Below, piece by piece: positions 35,601-45,948 of a stretch of DNA of 64,000 nt (positions within the stretch are counted from its first letter, which is position 1; every line of letters begins with the position of its first letter). A program made the position numbers and the translations under genes. Location of the stretch: assembly GCA_001695595.3 (NCBI GenBank), contig MBPM02000034.1, positions 124,001 through 188,000 on the forward strand, written 5' to 3'. The notes under the pieces were generated by a model, which was not told where the DNA came from, made no database searches, and saw nothing but the letters and a program-made list of their open reading frames with translations. The DNA comes from Plasmopara viticola (taxonomy: Eukaryota; Oomycota; Peronosporomycetes; Peronosporales; Peronosporaceae).

Positions 35601-38600
35601 ATTGTATGCTTAAGCCCGGCATGACACTGCCACTGACGCAAGATACCATATGGTTTTGGTCAAAAGCTTATACTTTCATGAAACAGTGCATGTAATTGTA
35701 CGTAAAAAATATAAGCTGCTGATATAAAAGAGGTTACTTATTCGCAAAGACATTAAGACATTATTACCTAGAGTTTTGTGGCAAGTTCACAGAGTAGCTC
35801 GCCTAGAGGACGGGCAGCTATTCCGGCGAGCGACTATTCACTATACCGAATTTAAAGTGACGTGTAAACACGTTGTAGCTAATATACTGGTTAACCTATT
35901 TCAGCAAGTGGAATCTTCTTTAACACCCAATTAGATGCAGGTTACATAGTCATAACCCTTCGTATGCAAAAAACTGATATTGCAACTGAAGCAGAGACCA
36001 TATCCTTTTTTATTGAAAACAAAACCAAGTGCAAACCGTCATCATCACCGTAAGGCTAACCATAAACCACGACTCTTTTTGGAAGAAATAACTTTGTCAC
36101 GCGCAAACTTTCTGTCTGAATTGTACGATTGTCAAGTGAAAAGAGTCAATCTATCTCGTCTAGCTTCCGCATAATGCTTTAAATTGCTTGTAGCACCATA
36201 GTACACTATATTACAAGAAATGTTCGCCAACTTATTCGGGTTCACGAAGTTTTTAGAAAGTCGCCCAAAATATCCCTATATCGAAAACTGGCCATCCGTG
36301 TCTTTTAATGTTAGGTAAAATCCTTAAGCGGGATTTTATGCAGTTTCATAAACACGCGTATAGCAACGTTGGAACATGGATCATTTTATTCACACAAACC
36401 GTCTGATCGTACTTTTTGATGTCATGGCCTGCAACGGTTAAAAAAATTAGGGGTGTCGCTCTCGTCGGGCCCGTTGTGTAGATCCCTAATGGGACGCGAA
36501 CATGCGTCGGTTCCCGTCAGAGAACAAGTGATGATCCCTTCGCCCTTTGCTAGTAATTACGATCACTATACCCACTAGATGTATCCGACTTTTACCGTCT
36601 ATGACCTCACTCTCTTTTTACTGGTCTTCGGCTTCGATGAACTCACTAGACAAAATCGAGAACGACCCTTTTTGCAATTAAAACTGCTTTTCTTAATGTT
36701 GCTACCTGTGACCTAAGGAGTTGAGTGCGTGGCAGGGTTACAAATAGGCCGCCAATGAGGTACGTCACCTTGACGAATTGGGGAGAAGCAACCCAAAAAT
36801 TCAGAGTGTTGACTTCTCTAAAACATGAATAATCGTGAAATTCACGCCTGCCTTGCAAAAAGGATAGAAAACGTGAACACCCGTGGAGAATTGTGGCTTT
36901 CTACTTCTCGTTGAAGTGCGCTTAGGCTTTTTGGCAAGATGTTTACACAATTAAGCCTCTAAATATATGCCCAATTTCTTGAGCAAAAGGGTGCGACACA
37001 TGGTCATCTCTCCTTAATGATCATCTTTACCGTTTTTATCCAGGAAAAAAGACTCCACTCTAATTTCTTCGGATATTGAAGGCTTCATCTTTATCTGCTT
37101 GGACACTATAGAAGGCGCCTATCGCCGGGACAATTGACTCCTGTACCACGGGAGCCCTCAAGCATATATTTTGCCCGTAGAGTTTATAAGCCTCGATGCG
37201 TTACACCTGCTCGGTAGCTCGGAGGGCTGCAAGTGCAGCCGCCTTCTCAAGCTTGAAATACCAGCAAATCGAAGGTTGTCGATGAGCAGATACCTGTACT
37301 ATCTAGTGATGGGGTGACTCAGGCCCTATCTATACTGACCTAACCATTTCCAAGCAATATAAGTACGCTAATTTGTCTGTGGTAAGCATAAGTTCACGAC
37401 TCGTGCTTTTCCCAAAAACAGGCGACGAAGTGGATCTTTCTCTCGCACAAATATCTTAAAAGGTCGATGGCAAATGCCGCGCTCGGAGTTAGATAAACAC
37501 TGGTTGCTATTGTGCTATCAAAAAGCGCAGTTATTATTTCGGAGACGCACTGATCGCGTCGGATTTTAGATGTTGTCCCCCTTGTAGCCAAGCAGCGTAT
37601 CCATCCTGGCTTGCATAAGTGAGCAAACAGAATGTTAAATATAGCTTGTAATATTTTCAAACGCGAGCTCGCCTTCATTTTAATTGATCAATTAACTCAC
37701 AATGTGGTCTGTATACTCTTTTCTACTAATATGCATTAAAAGAGATCATGGAATGCTTATTGCTTTTCTGTTAGATCCGCAGGTTATGTCCTAGCTACTA
37801 CTTTCCAATCGATGTTTGGAAATCTTTCGTATCACGACCATGACACACACTAAGGTCTTACACACCCATAACAGTTTGTGTTTAGCCGGATTATGATAGT
37901 GGAATTGACACCTGTATCAGTCAGTATCACTTGGGAGCAAAAAGCAAGACTGTTCAGTGTAGAATACACCCTGGGACACGAAAGGTTTGGACAGACAAGA
38001 TATCCATACCCAGATTTGCGCTTAGCAACGCGATTATTGCACCTTCTTACATGCTTTTATAAAGATAGGCTACGAATCCCGATTTTTTTGTCAGGGTTTT
38101 GAAGGGCCGGTGCTGATGGAATAAGCTGAGGAGGAGCTCGGAAATCAGTTTTCTTCCATGTCATAAACGCGAGCTCAGCTTCTATGCGGATGCAATTACC
38201 TAACTTCGCAAAAAGTCGACTGGATTAAGTCACCAGAGCATAGGATACGATTGTAATCGCATACGGCAAGCAAAAAGTTGTACTGACAAATCTAAAAAAA
38301 TATGTGCTTGACTTCAGGGAATAAAGCCTTACTCTGTAAGAAGAGCTTACCCCTAAAGAGGGTTAGCCTGGTATTTGCAATGAGAATGGGGCATCAATTT
38401 ATCAGACCTTTCATATTCTCGAAGGCATAGTTTGGTATGCATTATCAACATTATCACAACGTTGTCGACGCACCCAGTATATTATGTGGGGTGTCAATGA
38501 ACACGAACATAAAAATTACGCTCAGTGTGGTTCGATTTTGGTCTTCAACACCGCCGCGTTTAACCCTGTCTTATAACATGTTCTCCGATGGTTTTACCAA

Positions 38601-39430
38601 GGGAATCCGCAGACCGATTTAATACACCGCCTTTATGGTCCATACAATGCCAAAAGAGAATAGAATGCGGTTGTTCTTGGTGCTGGTAAAATCGTAAACA
38701 GTAAAATCCCAGATTTGGTTTTAACGCGTTGTGGGTCACCTCGACCATTGGGTGAGAGGCCGAGCGATGAGTCTGACGATACGTCTAACATCCTTTGGGG
38801 CTTTCTATAGCCCAAAGGCAAGATTGTCGTCACATTTAGGCTCCTTTGTAGCTTCAGTGGACAAAAAAGGGAAAAGTGTTCGTCAAAGCGCCCGTAGCAA
38901 CTGTATCTTTGAAAATTAAGGTGTACATGGGTCCAGGTGAAGACAAGCGATACGCACGTGGGCTAGCTGGCTCTTAAGTGTTCGATCGACTTTTGACTCT
39001 CCGCTCCTGGTGTAGACGCAGTTTTGGGTGCAGAGGCGGTCTCTGGTACGGGACAGCCTAAGATGCCGAAGTATCCTTATTGAATCGGTCGTCGTTAGAT
39101 GACCAGACTACTGACAGCCTTTATTGGTGTTTTTTTATCGAAATATTTGAAGCTCAGAATTCTTTCATTAAATACAATTTAAGGAGTAAAAAGGCGCTGA
39201 GCAACCTTCGTGGGTCAAAATTTGGAAAAAGGAGCTTTAGAAGAACAGTGGCGCTTAATGCCCGACAAGCACCATACTGGTGTTAGCACCGGTTGAATAA
39301 CGATTGATACATTTGGAAAGATATCTGAAGAGGAGTAAACTTTCGTGGTAATGCTTATCACGATTTCGAGGCAGGATCAACAATTATCGACAAAGTAGTT
39401 CATATGATATAATCAATGTTTAAAGTGCGG
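26636..39430. other. 12.8-kb gene desert
   Basis: Across this stretch all frames are short, AT-rich and without recognisable motifs. I see no LTR pair, no terminal inverted repeats and no tRNA. The only local structure found is a 37-bp tandem duplication at 35129-35202 and a short duplicated GTAAGCCTTCGTCC near 33719-33748. It probably consists of old transposon DNA beyond recognition by eye. Confidence 0.45.
35129..35202. repeat. 37-bp tandem duplication
   Basis: Two adjacent 37-bp copies (35129-35165 and 35166-35202), each beginning ATTTACAATCAA, differ at one position (G or A). No coding or regulatory role is visible. Confidence 0.85.
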
Positions 39431-39432
39431 CT

Positions 39433-39493
39433 TATTGTACACTTAGATTTACCGGAAATTGACTATTGTATACTTCAATTTACCGGAAGATCG
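39433..39493. repeat. 31-bp imperfect tandem repeat upstream of VPS11
   Basis: TATTGTACACTT...ATTTACCGGAA at 39433 is followed 31 bp later by TATTGTATACTT...ATTTACCGGAA. It lies directly beside the large palindrome. Confidence 0.6.
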
Positions 39494-39502
39494 CACGATG
39501 TT

Positions 39503-39568
39503 CGAGTTCCGAGTTTGTGTGCCACACGTAATTCGGGAATTACGTGTGGCACACAAACTCGGAACTCG
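39503..39568. repeat. Near-perfect 66-bp palindrome (32-bp arms, 2-bp spacer)
   Basis: The arms at 39503-39534 and 39537-39568 are exact reverse complements, separated only by GG. The left arm begins CGAGTTCCGAGTTTG and the right arm ends CAAACTCGGAACTCG. It ends 66 bp before the VPS11 start codon. Transcribed, it would form a very stable hairpin; as DNA it could form a cruciform. Confidence 0.95.
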
Positions 39569-39634
39569 GAAAACTACTGATTTAATAATCAACCTTCCTT
39601 GTACGCACAGCAAAGGGAGAAGCTTACTCAAGCC

Positions 39635-42600
39635 ATGGCGCAGTGGAGGCGATTCGCCTTCTTTGACAAGGAAGTTTTGAAGGATGCGAGTGGTCCATGG
39701 ATGAAGGTGCGTTATTGCTTGCTCTATCCCTTTTGTACAACTTTCTGTATAACTCGCGAAACTTGTTTTTTATCGCAGGGTGTGGACATCACTAGCATGA
39801 GTGCCAATCGTGGCATCATCTGCGTGGGAGACGCTGACGGCTTCGTCCATTTAGCAAATCGCTCGATGGAGGCTCGGAAATTTCAGGCGCATGAGGTGTT
39901 TGTATCGCACGTTGTCATGGTTCGTCATTTTGCTCGACAATTTGTGTTGTACCAAATCCTCTAGGCCTTACGACACCAGCTCATTCGTTATATGCAACTT
40001 GTAGATGCAGCGCAGTAACGTACTGGTGACAATCGGTGATGGTATTGATCCAAGGCCAGAGGAGCTGCGGGAACAGTCTAAAGCTGTCGCTGCAGCTGGT
40101 CGCGCACCTAATGCCGATGACGTACGTTTGACTACGTTTATATTGTACAGAATTATAATTCGATCTTACAATGTTGCAGATGTACACGGCTAAGCCAACA
40201 GGAAAGACAACTGCGATAGTGCGTTTCTGGCGCACTGACCAGCAAGACAGAGAAGGCAAGCCCAAGCTGATGCAGCAGATCCCTATTTTTGCTAAAAAAT
40301 ACCCTGAAGAAGCGGTAACAGCGTTCGCAGTGAACGGCGACATAAGTCAGTTTGCGGTGGGATTAAAAAACGGCGCCGTGATCTTATTTCGTAGCGACCT
40401 AAAGCGACGTGCTGATCGTCCACCTCATCTGCTGCAGCCGGCAGGACAGTTCCCGGTCACTGGCCTGGCGTTCACGAGCAAACCGGTCACGGCGACTGTG
40501 TCGCAAGTATTTCTATATGCGTCGACGCGTCGAGGCCTCACCTCTTACCACTGCTCGCATGATGATTCTGCTCTGGTAAAGAGTGCTGGTGGTGTTGCTA
40601 CGCTTCTGCCACGTACGACGGTTCTTGACGAGCGTGGCGTGGGTATGAATTGCTCTTGTGTCAATGAAGAAGGAGAGATCGCTGTTGGCCAAACGGATGC
40701 TGTTTACTTTTACACGACTGAAGACCGCTCTGTTTGCTTTGGCTTTGAAGGTGAAAAAAAGTATTTGTGTTTCTTCAAGCACTACTTGGTGGTGGCGCAC
40801 GTAGATCCACGCGGACGACACCAGGTCAATGTATACGATCTTCAAAATAAATTTATTGCATTTAATTGGACGCTGACTAGCACAAATTCAAAGGGACCTA
40901 TGCGGAAGCCGTCGCTCGCCTCGAATACCCGTGCACCTGGTGCGCGTTTTGGAATTGACGAGATGGAAGAAGTTCGTCACGTGGTGTGCGAATTTGGGGC
41001 CATCTTCGTGGTGTCATCCATGGGCCACACGTACCGGTTGAGCGAAAAGGATACGACGTCCAAGCTTGAGATTCTTTTTCGTAAGAATCTGTATTCGATC
41101 GCTATTTCGTTGGCTTTCAGCTCTAATTACGACGTCAATAGCATTATCGATATCTTCCGCATGTACGGTGATCATTTGTATCAGAAAGGAGATTATGACG
41201 GATCATTGCGCCAGTATGTGCGTACGATTGGACACGTTGAGCCATCATACGTAATTCGCCGCTTCTTGGATGCCCAGCGTATTCATAATCTCACGGCTTA
41301 CCTTGAGGCCCTTCATGAAAAAACATTTGCGAATGCCGAGCACACGACACTACTTTTAAATTGTTACACAAAGCTTAAGGATGTGAAAAAGCTGGATAAA
41401 TTTATTCAGTTAGACGAAGTGATTGATGCTAAGAAAACCAAGGGTGATAGCGGTTCTGGCGATTTGTCGGTCAGAAATGGAGGCGCGACAGCTAACTTAA
41501 ACTTCGATGTCGAAACTGCTATCAGTGTCTTGTGGGAAAATTACCCGCAGCACGCACTGACGCTGGCGAAAAAACATGAAGAGCACAGCTGGTATCTTAA
41601 AATTCAGCTGGATCACATAAGCTACGTCGATTCAGAGGACTCGGCTGCTCTGTCACAGAGCGAGAAGGAACGCGTGGCTGATGCGTTAGAATACATTGAG
41701 CATTTAAGCTTCTCGGAAGCCGACTCAAATTTACGAAAGTATGGACGGACCCTCGTAACCCATATGCCAGCGCCTACGACAGAGCTGCTAAAGCGCTTGT
41801 GTACTGGAAAATTTGTCCCCAGCAATCCGTCGTTAAAATCTGACCCGGGTGATTTTTTGCATTTGTTCGTGTCGCACCGCGCGCAGCTCAAAGAATTTTT
41901 GCAGTATATTGTTGAGGTCGAGACAGTGAGCAATACATCGATCGGGAACACGTTGTTGGAAATGGTGCTCAGTGACGATGATGAGCGCGACCATGACCCT
42001 CGCTCGATGGAAGAGATGGAGGAAGCCGTGTTACGTATTCTTGACAACCCCCGTGTCAAGTACGATGAAGACCACGCGTTGATCCTCTTGCAGATGCACA
42101 GCATTAAGAAGGGGAAGCGCTTCTTGTACAACAAGCTGCACATGTACCACATGCTTGTGCAGTTCCACATCGGGGAGAACGATGATCAAAGTATTTTAGA
42201 GGAGGTGCGCAAGCACGGAGACAAGGATCCGAATCTATGGTCTTTGGCCTTAAAGTACTTTGCAGAAAGGGGGCCGCTGCCCAAGGGGGCCACTGATGGA
42301 GAAGAGTGGATAGAACTGAAGCAGTTGCTTGCCTTAATCGACACGAACCCAGCGATCCCTCCACTTCAAGTGGTCCAGGTGCTAAGTCAGTCCCGTGAGT
42401 TACCTGTATCGGTCATCAAGCAATATGTAGTAAGCCAGCTGGCTAATGACGAGAAAAAGATTGAGGAAGACGAAGAGAAGATCAAGGCGTTTAAAAGCGA
42501 CACAAAACAGATGAAGGAAGAGATTGCGCAATTGAGCAGCCGAGCCGTGGTCTTCCAGGCAACAAAATGTGACTTGTGCAACCACGATTTGGATCTACCA

Positions 42601-42879
42601 GCTGTGCATTTTATGTGCCAACACAGCTTTCATCTTAATTGCATCTCCGAGACCGATCGGGAGTGTCTCTCGTGCTCAATGGATCATCGCCACATTTTGG
42701 GACTGAAAACGCAGCTTGAACAAAAAGCCGGAAACCATGAGCAATTTTATAATCAGCTAGAGACCGCTGCGGACGGCTTCCATACTATCGCCGAGTACTT
42801 TGGTAAGGGCATTTTCAAGAGCAACGAGGTACTGCTGGACGAAGGCTCGTTCGAGGCGCGCTTTAGTGCCGAGTTTTAG
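39635..42879 (+). CDS. VPS11: VPS11, HOPS/CORVET core subunit
   Basis: Vps11 is a core scaffold subunit of the CORVET and HOPS tethering complexes that drive fusion on early endosomes and on lysosomes or vacuoles. Exons are 39635-39706, 39779-39919, 40005-40121 and 40180-42879, with introns of 72, 85 and 58 bp and all in phase 0, giving 1,009 aa. The N-terminal propeller begins MAQWRRFAFFDKE and includes the FQAHE and FPVTGLAF stretches typical of the family. A clathrin-repeat alpha-solenoid (about 420-850) follows, with YLEALHEK and WENYPQHAL. A coiled coil (about 855-895) precedes the C-terminal RING (907-942, CDLCNHDL ... CQHSFHLNC ... CLSC). It is slightly longer than human Vps11 (941 aa). 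The ATG at 39635 is the first in frame with the conserved N-terminus. Confidence 0.95.
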
Positions 42880-44091
42880 CTTCTACATAACCGTAAGTTT
42901 AAAAAATCACATGTTCTTCAAGTTGTTTTTGTGAAAAGTGATGGTACAAACATTGCGTGGCAGCGCTGCCGTCAACTCCCAGCACTTATGAGATACATAC
43001 TTTGACGCCACGATTCGACACTCGTAATTGGCCCTCAGTCGCCTTCAGCTGCCTCTTAATGTCTACCTGAGTAGTAACGAATTACGAGCTTTACTTGACT
43101 TTCTACTCGTCGTGTTTTTCCCAAGCGACCAGATCGTCTCGCCTCCAAACAAGGTATATTGTCTCCTTCGTTTTTCGCCATTACTGCCGCCACTCAAATC
43201 AAAACAGGGAGTCTATTCCTACTTAGCCTCTGACCTGATCTGGCGTTTGCAAATTTAAAATTTCTTCACGTTATGACCCACGTGACTGGAAAACCTACTA
43301 CCCCTTTTTAAGCTAATCCAAGCAATTACTAATTGCCTTATTGTGCAGCCCATGCATCATTGCGTAAGCCTCAAATGAATGAAAAAACGCAGGTGTTTGC
43401 TTCGGTCTCACAGCTCAGGGCATCAATTTGATACCTACGTAACTATACGATAGTAAATACTACAACAAATGCAAATTTTAATGCCGTAACGTATGTTCAT
43501 ACCAACCAATGCGCCATATTTGTAAAAGCAGTGGGCTTGCGCGCTTGGCCGTTGCTGCTTCAGCACTATAATATCTGCGAAAGCGAAGGATATCTTTTTT
43601 TCTTCGTCTTAAGCGCGATACGCTTACGTGACAGCGCCAAACTATTTTTAGTGAGAAGATCTTTTTTGTCGCTGCGAAGTGAACTTATCGGTGGGCTGTA
43701 GCCTAGACATACAAATAACGCCATTTTAATACTGTGTGACCACAGAAATTACGACGAGCACTCCAGCACCAAAAGCTCTTGTATCTAGTATTTCATTTTA
43801 TGCAATCTATATTGAGGACATGCGTCGTCCGCTCGTTAAGTATACGAGACCGAAACCGTTACACGGTTGTTATAAATAGAGCAAATGTTGAATTTTAAAC
43901 GGATCGATGACGCGATTGTATCACAGTGCTCACACTCAGGCCTAGTCAGCCAATCAGAATGTAGTTTTGTCAACATGTCTGACAACTTCAACAATCGGTT
44001 TAAAGGTCGAAATTGACATTGATGTCGAGTTCACTTCTTCATTTTCCTAATATCAACCAAACACCACTATCCGATTTTCAAAATCTCAGGA
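42880..44091. other. Intergenic stretch downstream of VPS11
   Basis: No gene was recognised. A plus-strand frame at 43028-43258 has no family features and its apparent start is not ATG. No terminator or small RNA could be supported. Confidence 0.35.
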
Positions 44092-44238
44092 ATGCTTGAC
44101 CAGTTAAAGCACGTATTGCCGCGCTCGTTCACGAGCAACGCGCCCGCGGGAAAACATTATGACGATTTGCCGCAATACAAGTTGAATAAGGCGGACCCAT
44201 CGACAGCTTTTGAACGGTCCGGCTGGGTTTACATTTAG
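44092..44238 (+). CDS. Candidate small protein, 48 aa
   Basis: An ATG in a good context (CAGGAATGC) opens a 48-codon frame rich in G/C third positions, unlike the AT-rich DNA around it. The peptide starts MLDQLKHVLPRSFTSNAP and ends ERSGWVYI, with a basic, Ser-rich N-terminus and no membrane segment. I do not recognise the family. It could be a small mitochondrial subunit or the first exon of a longer gene, but no clear donor was found before the stop. Not a confident call. Confidence 0.35.
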   Translation: MLDQLKHVLPRSFTSNAPAGKHYDDLPQYKLNKADPSTAFERSGWVYI

Positions 44239-44557
44239 GCATACGTTCAAGCAGATGCGCTAACGCAATTCAGCAGGCAACAAGACATATTGGCGGCTGC
44301 GAAATCCTTTCGGCATGAAGTCTCGAACTTTTTTGTGGGCGCGTATTTGTACTGAAAGTCCGTGCAAGATTAAGCCGTAGTGCATCCCTCGTATTTATGT
44401 GGGAAATAATATATTTGTATTTTAGCCCCGAACATTGAGTTCTGTGCTTGGTTTTTACAAATTCCAAAAAAAGCGCCTTCAAAATTTACCATATGATGAA
44501 TGTCTAATTTAAGGCATTCTTCTTGGACACTTTCAGAATGAGAGCTCATTCGTCATC

Positions 44558-45189
44558 ATGACTCGAGTAAAGGTGCGCGTCTTCACATTTCCGTCCGACT
44601 TTAGGAAACAAAATTCGTATGTGGTGGGAACTGTCGAGGTACTACCCTCTTGACGAGTGCTGCTATTGAAAGTGCATACTGATTAGCAGACATTTTCCAA
44701 TGTAGAATGGGCTGTTACCCGTTGTGGGAACGCTCAAAATCGACGATGATGAGATTTTCACGGTTACGTTTACTCAACTGCGGCTGCGCATTGAACTGCT
44801 ACAGGAAGATGACGTAATTCGACGGAATGTCATGTTTCAAGAGGTACTAGCGCTCATCGCAACCTCTCCAAACCCGCACGGCTGGCCACACAATTTAATG
44901 CAAACCTACCGGTTCGGCTACTTTGCCGACGAGAGCAAATTTGTCCCTTACGTTATTGCTGTGAGATCTCACCTAACTTCAATGCCGATTTGTTTGCCTA
45001 ATGCCTTGTGCGTATAAGTAGACCCCAGACGAGGATCGGCCCATCAGCGAGATTCTTGGCATGACGAAAGTCACACAAACAAGTGACTTGATCCTCGTAC
45101 CTCAGACGCAACTTGGTCCTGTATGTCAACAGTGTTGCCGAAGCTGCGAAGCTTGCCAAAAACCCGATAAAATCACTGGAAACTATTAA
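44558..45189 (+). CDS. Protein of unknown function, three exons, 167 aa
   Basis: Exons 44558-44638, 44706-44960 and 45022-45189 join in phase 0 across introns of 67 and 61 bp (donors GTACTA and GTGAGA, acceptors TAG). The middle exon is acidic and looks conserved in style (LKIDDDEIFTVTFTQLRLR, then GWPHNLMQTYRFGYF). The last exon ends in a cysteine-rich patch, VCQQCCRSCEACQ, that could bind metal. No signal peptide or membrane segment is visible. I do not recognise the family. An oomycete Inr-like GCTCATTCGTCATC lies immediately before the ATG, so the true start could be further downstream. Confidence 0.55.
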
Positions 45190-45242
45190 CATCAGCTTGA
45201 CAGTTATTTAATGATGTTTAGTTTCTATAAGCTGACTGTAGC

Positions 45243-45563
45243 TCACTCCTTGTTGCCATTACAAACAACTTTTGCTACTACTCCCTTTCGAGAAGGCGGT
45301 GGCGGATGAATTGCGTCACGTCCAACCTCAACGCTCCAATTGGGCTGCGAAGGGTGTAACCTGGCATACATAGATAACTCCTTGATGCCTGCATGCGCCG
45401 ACGCCATCGCCTCACAAACCTTCCGTGCATCTGTGATATTCCTATTAGCGTGAAATTCGTCCTTTATGTCGCGGATAATCGCCTCGCGCTTGATGCTCGG
45501 GTAGCACTGTGCTAGCTTTAGCATACGTCGATAAACGCGCAGCACCTCTTTGCCTTCTGCCAT
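45243..45563 (-). CDS. LYR-motif (Complex1_LYR) protein
   Basis: LYR proteins are small mitochondrial adaptors that help assemble respiratory complexes, pass on Fe-S clusters or bind acyl-carrier protein. The 106-aa single-exon protein starts at ATG 45563 and shows the family pattern near its N-terminus (VLRVYRRMLKLAQCYP, where VYR takes the place of LYR), followed by basic helices with IKREAIIRDIKDEF and F-x-x-NRNITD. It ends with a Pro-rich tail (IHPPPPSRKG). Length is typical. It resembles LYRM1/LYRM2-type members, but the exact subgroup is not clear. A 54-bp gap separates it from the convergent unknown gene. Confidence 0.8.
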   Translation of the reverse strand: MAEGKEVLRVYRRMLKLAQCYPSIKREAIIRDIKDEFHANRNITDARKVCEAMASAHAGIKELSMYARLHPSQPNWSVEVGRDAIHPPPPSRKGVVAKVVCNGNKE

Positions 45564-45569
45564 GTTCTA

Positions 45570-45800
45570 GATTGATGTGCCTCACACAATTAAAATGCTT
45601 TATAGAAACAGTCTCGCCGCTCGTATTGCGTATCCAGTCAAAAAATAGCTCCGCCTTCTTTTTCTGCTCCTTTTTCACCTCCTTCACCTCCTTCACCTTC
45701 TGCGCGAAACTCTGTACTTAACTTAACATATACTTACCGTCAACATGAGGTGCGCTTCTTCCTTTGCGGAATCTGTGAGCAATAAATTAGACATCATCGA
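45570..45800 (-). other. Possible upstream exons of the LYR gene or a tiny separate gene
   Basis: On the minus strand an ATG frame (starting MSNLLLTDSAKEEAHLML, about 45797-45740) is followed by a strong donor GTAAGT and then by a Lys/Glu-rich helix frame (KVKEVKEVKKEQKKKAE, then LFFDWIRNTSGETV). The implied intron would be only 26 bp. A TAG just upstream of the LYR ATG prevents simple in-frame reading. The coding character is clear, but the gene model is not resolved. Confidence 0.3.
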
Positions 45801-45948
45801 TTGATTTACACCAGGAACAACAGTAGTCGTAACATCAGCAACGGCGGTTCTGGTCGTCGGGGTCCACGTCGAGACCAGGTACAAAACATTTCATCTAAAA
45901 ACAATCTTACCAGCGCTGACTAAACGGTACTCGCTATAGAAGAAAAAT

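Noticed and set aside
40513..40845. Antisense frames within VPS11
   Set aside because: Products show no motif, and the sense frame is a clear conserved gene.
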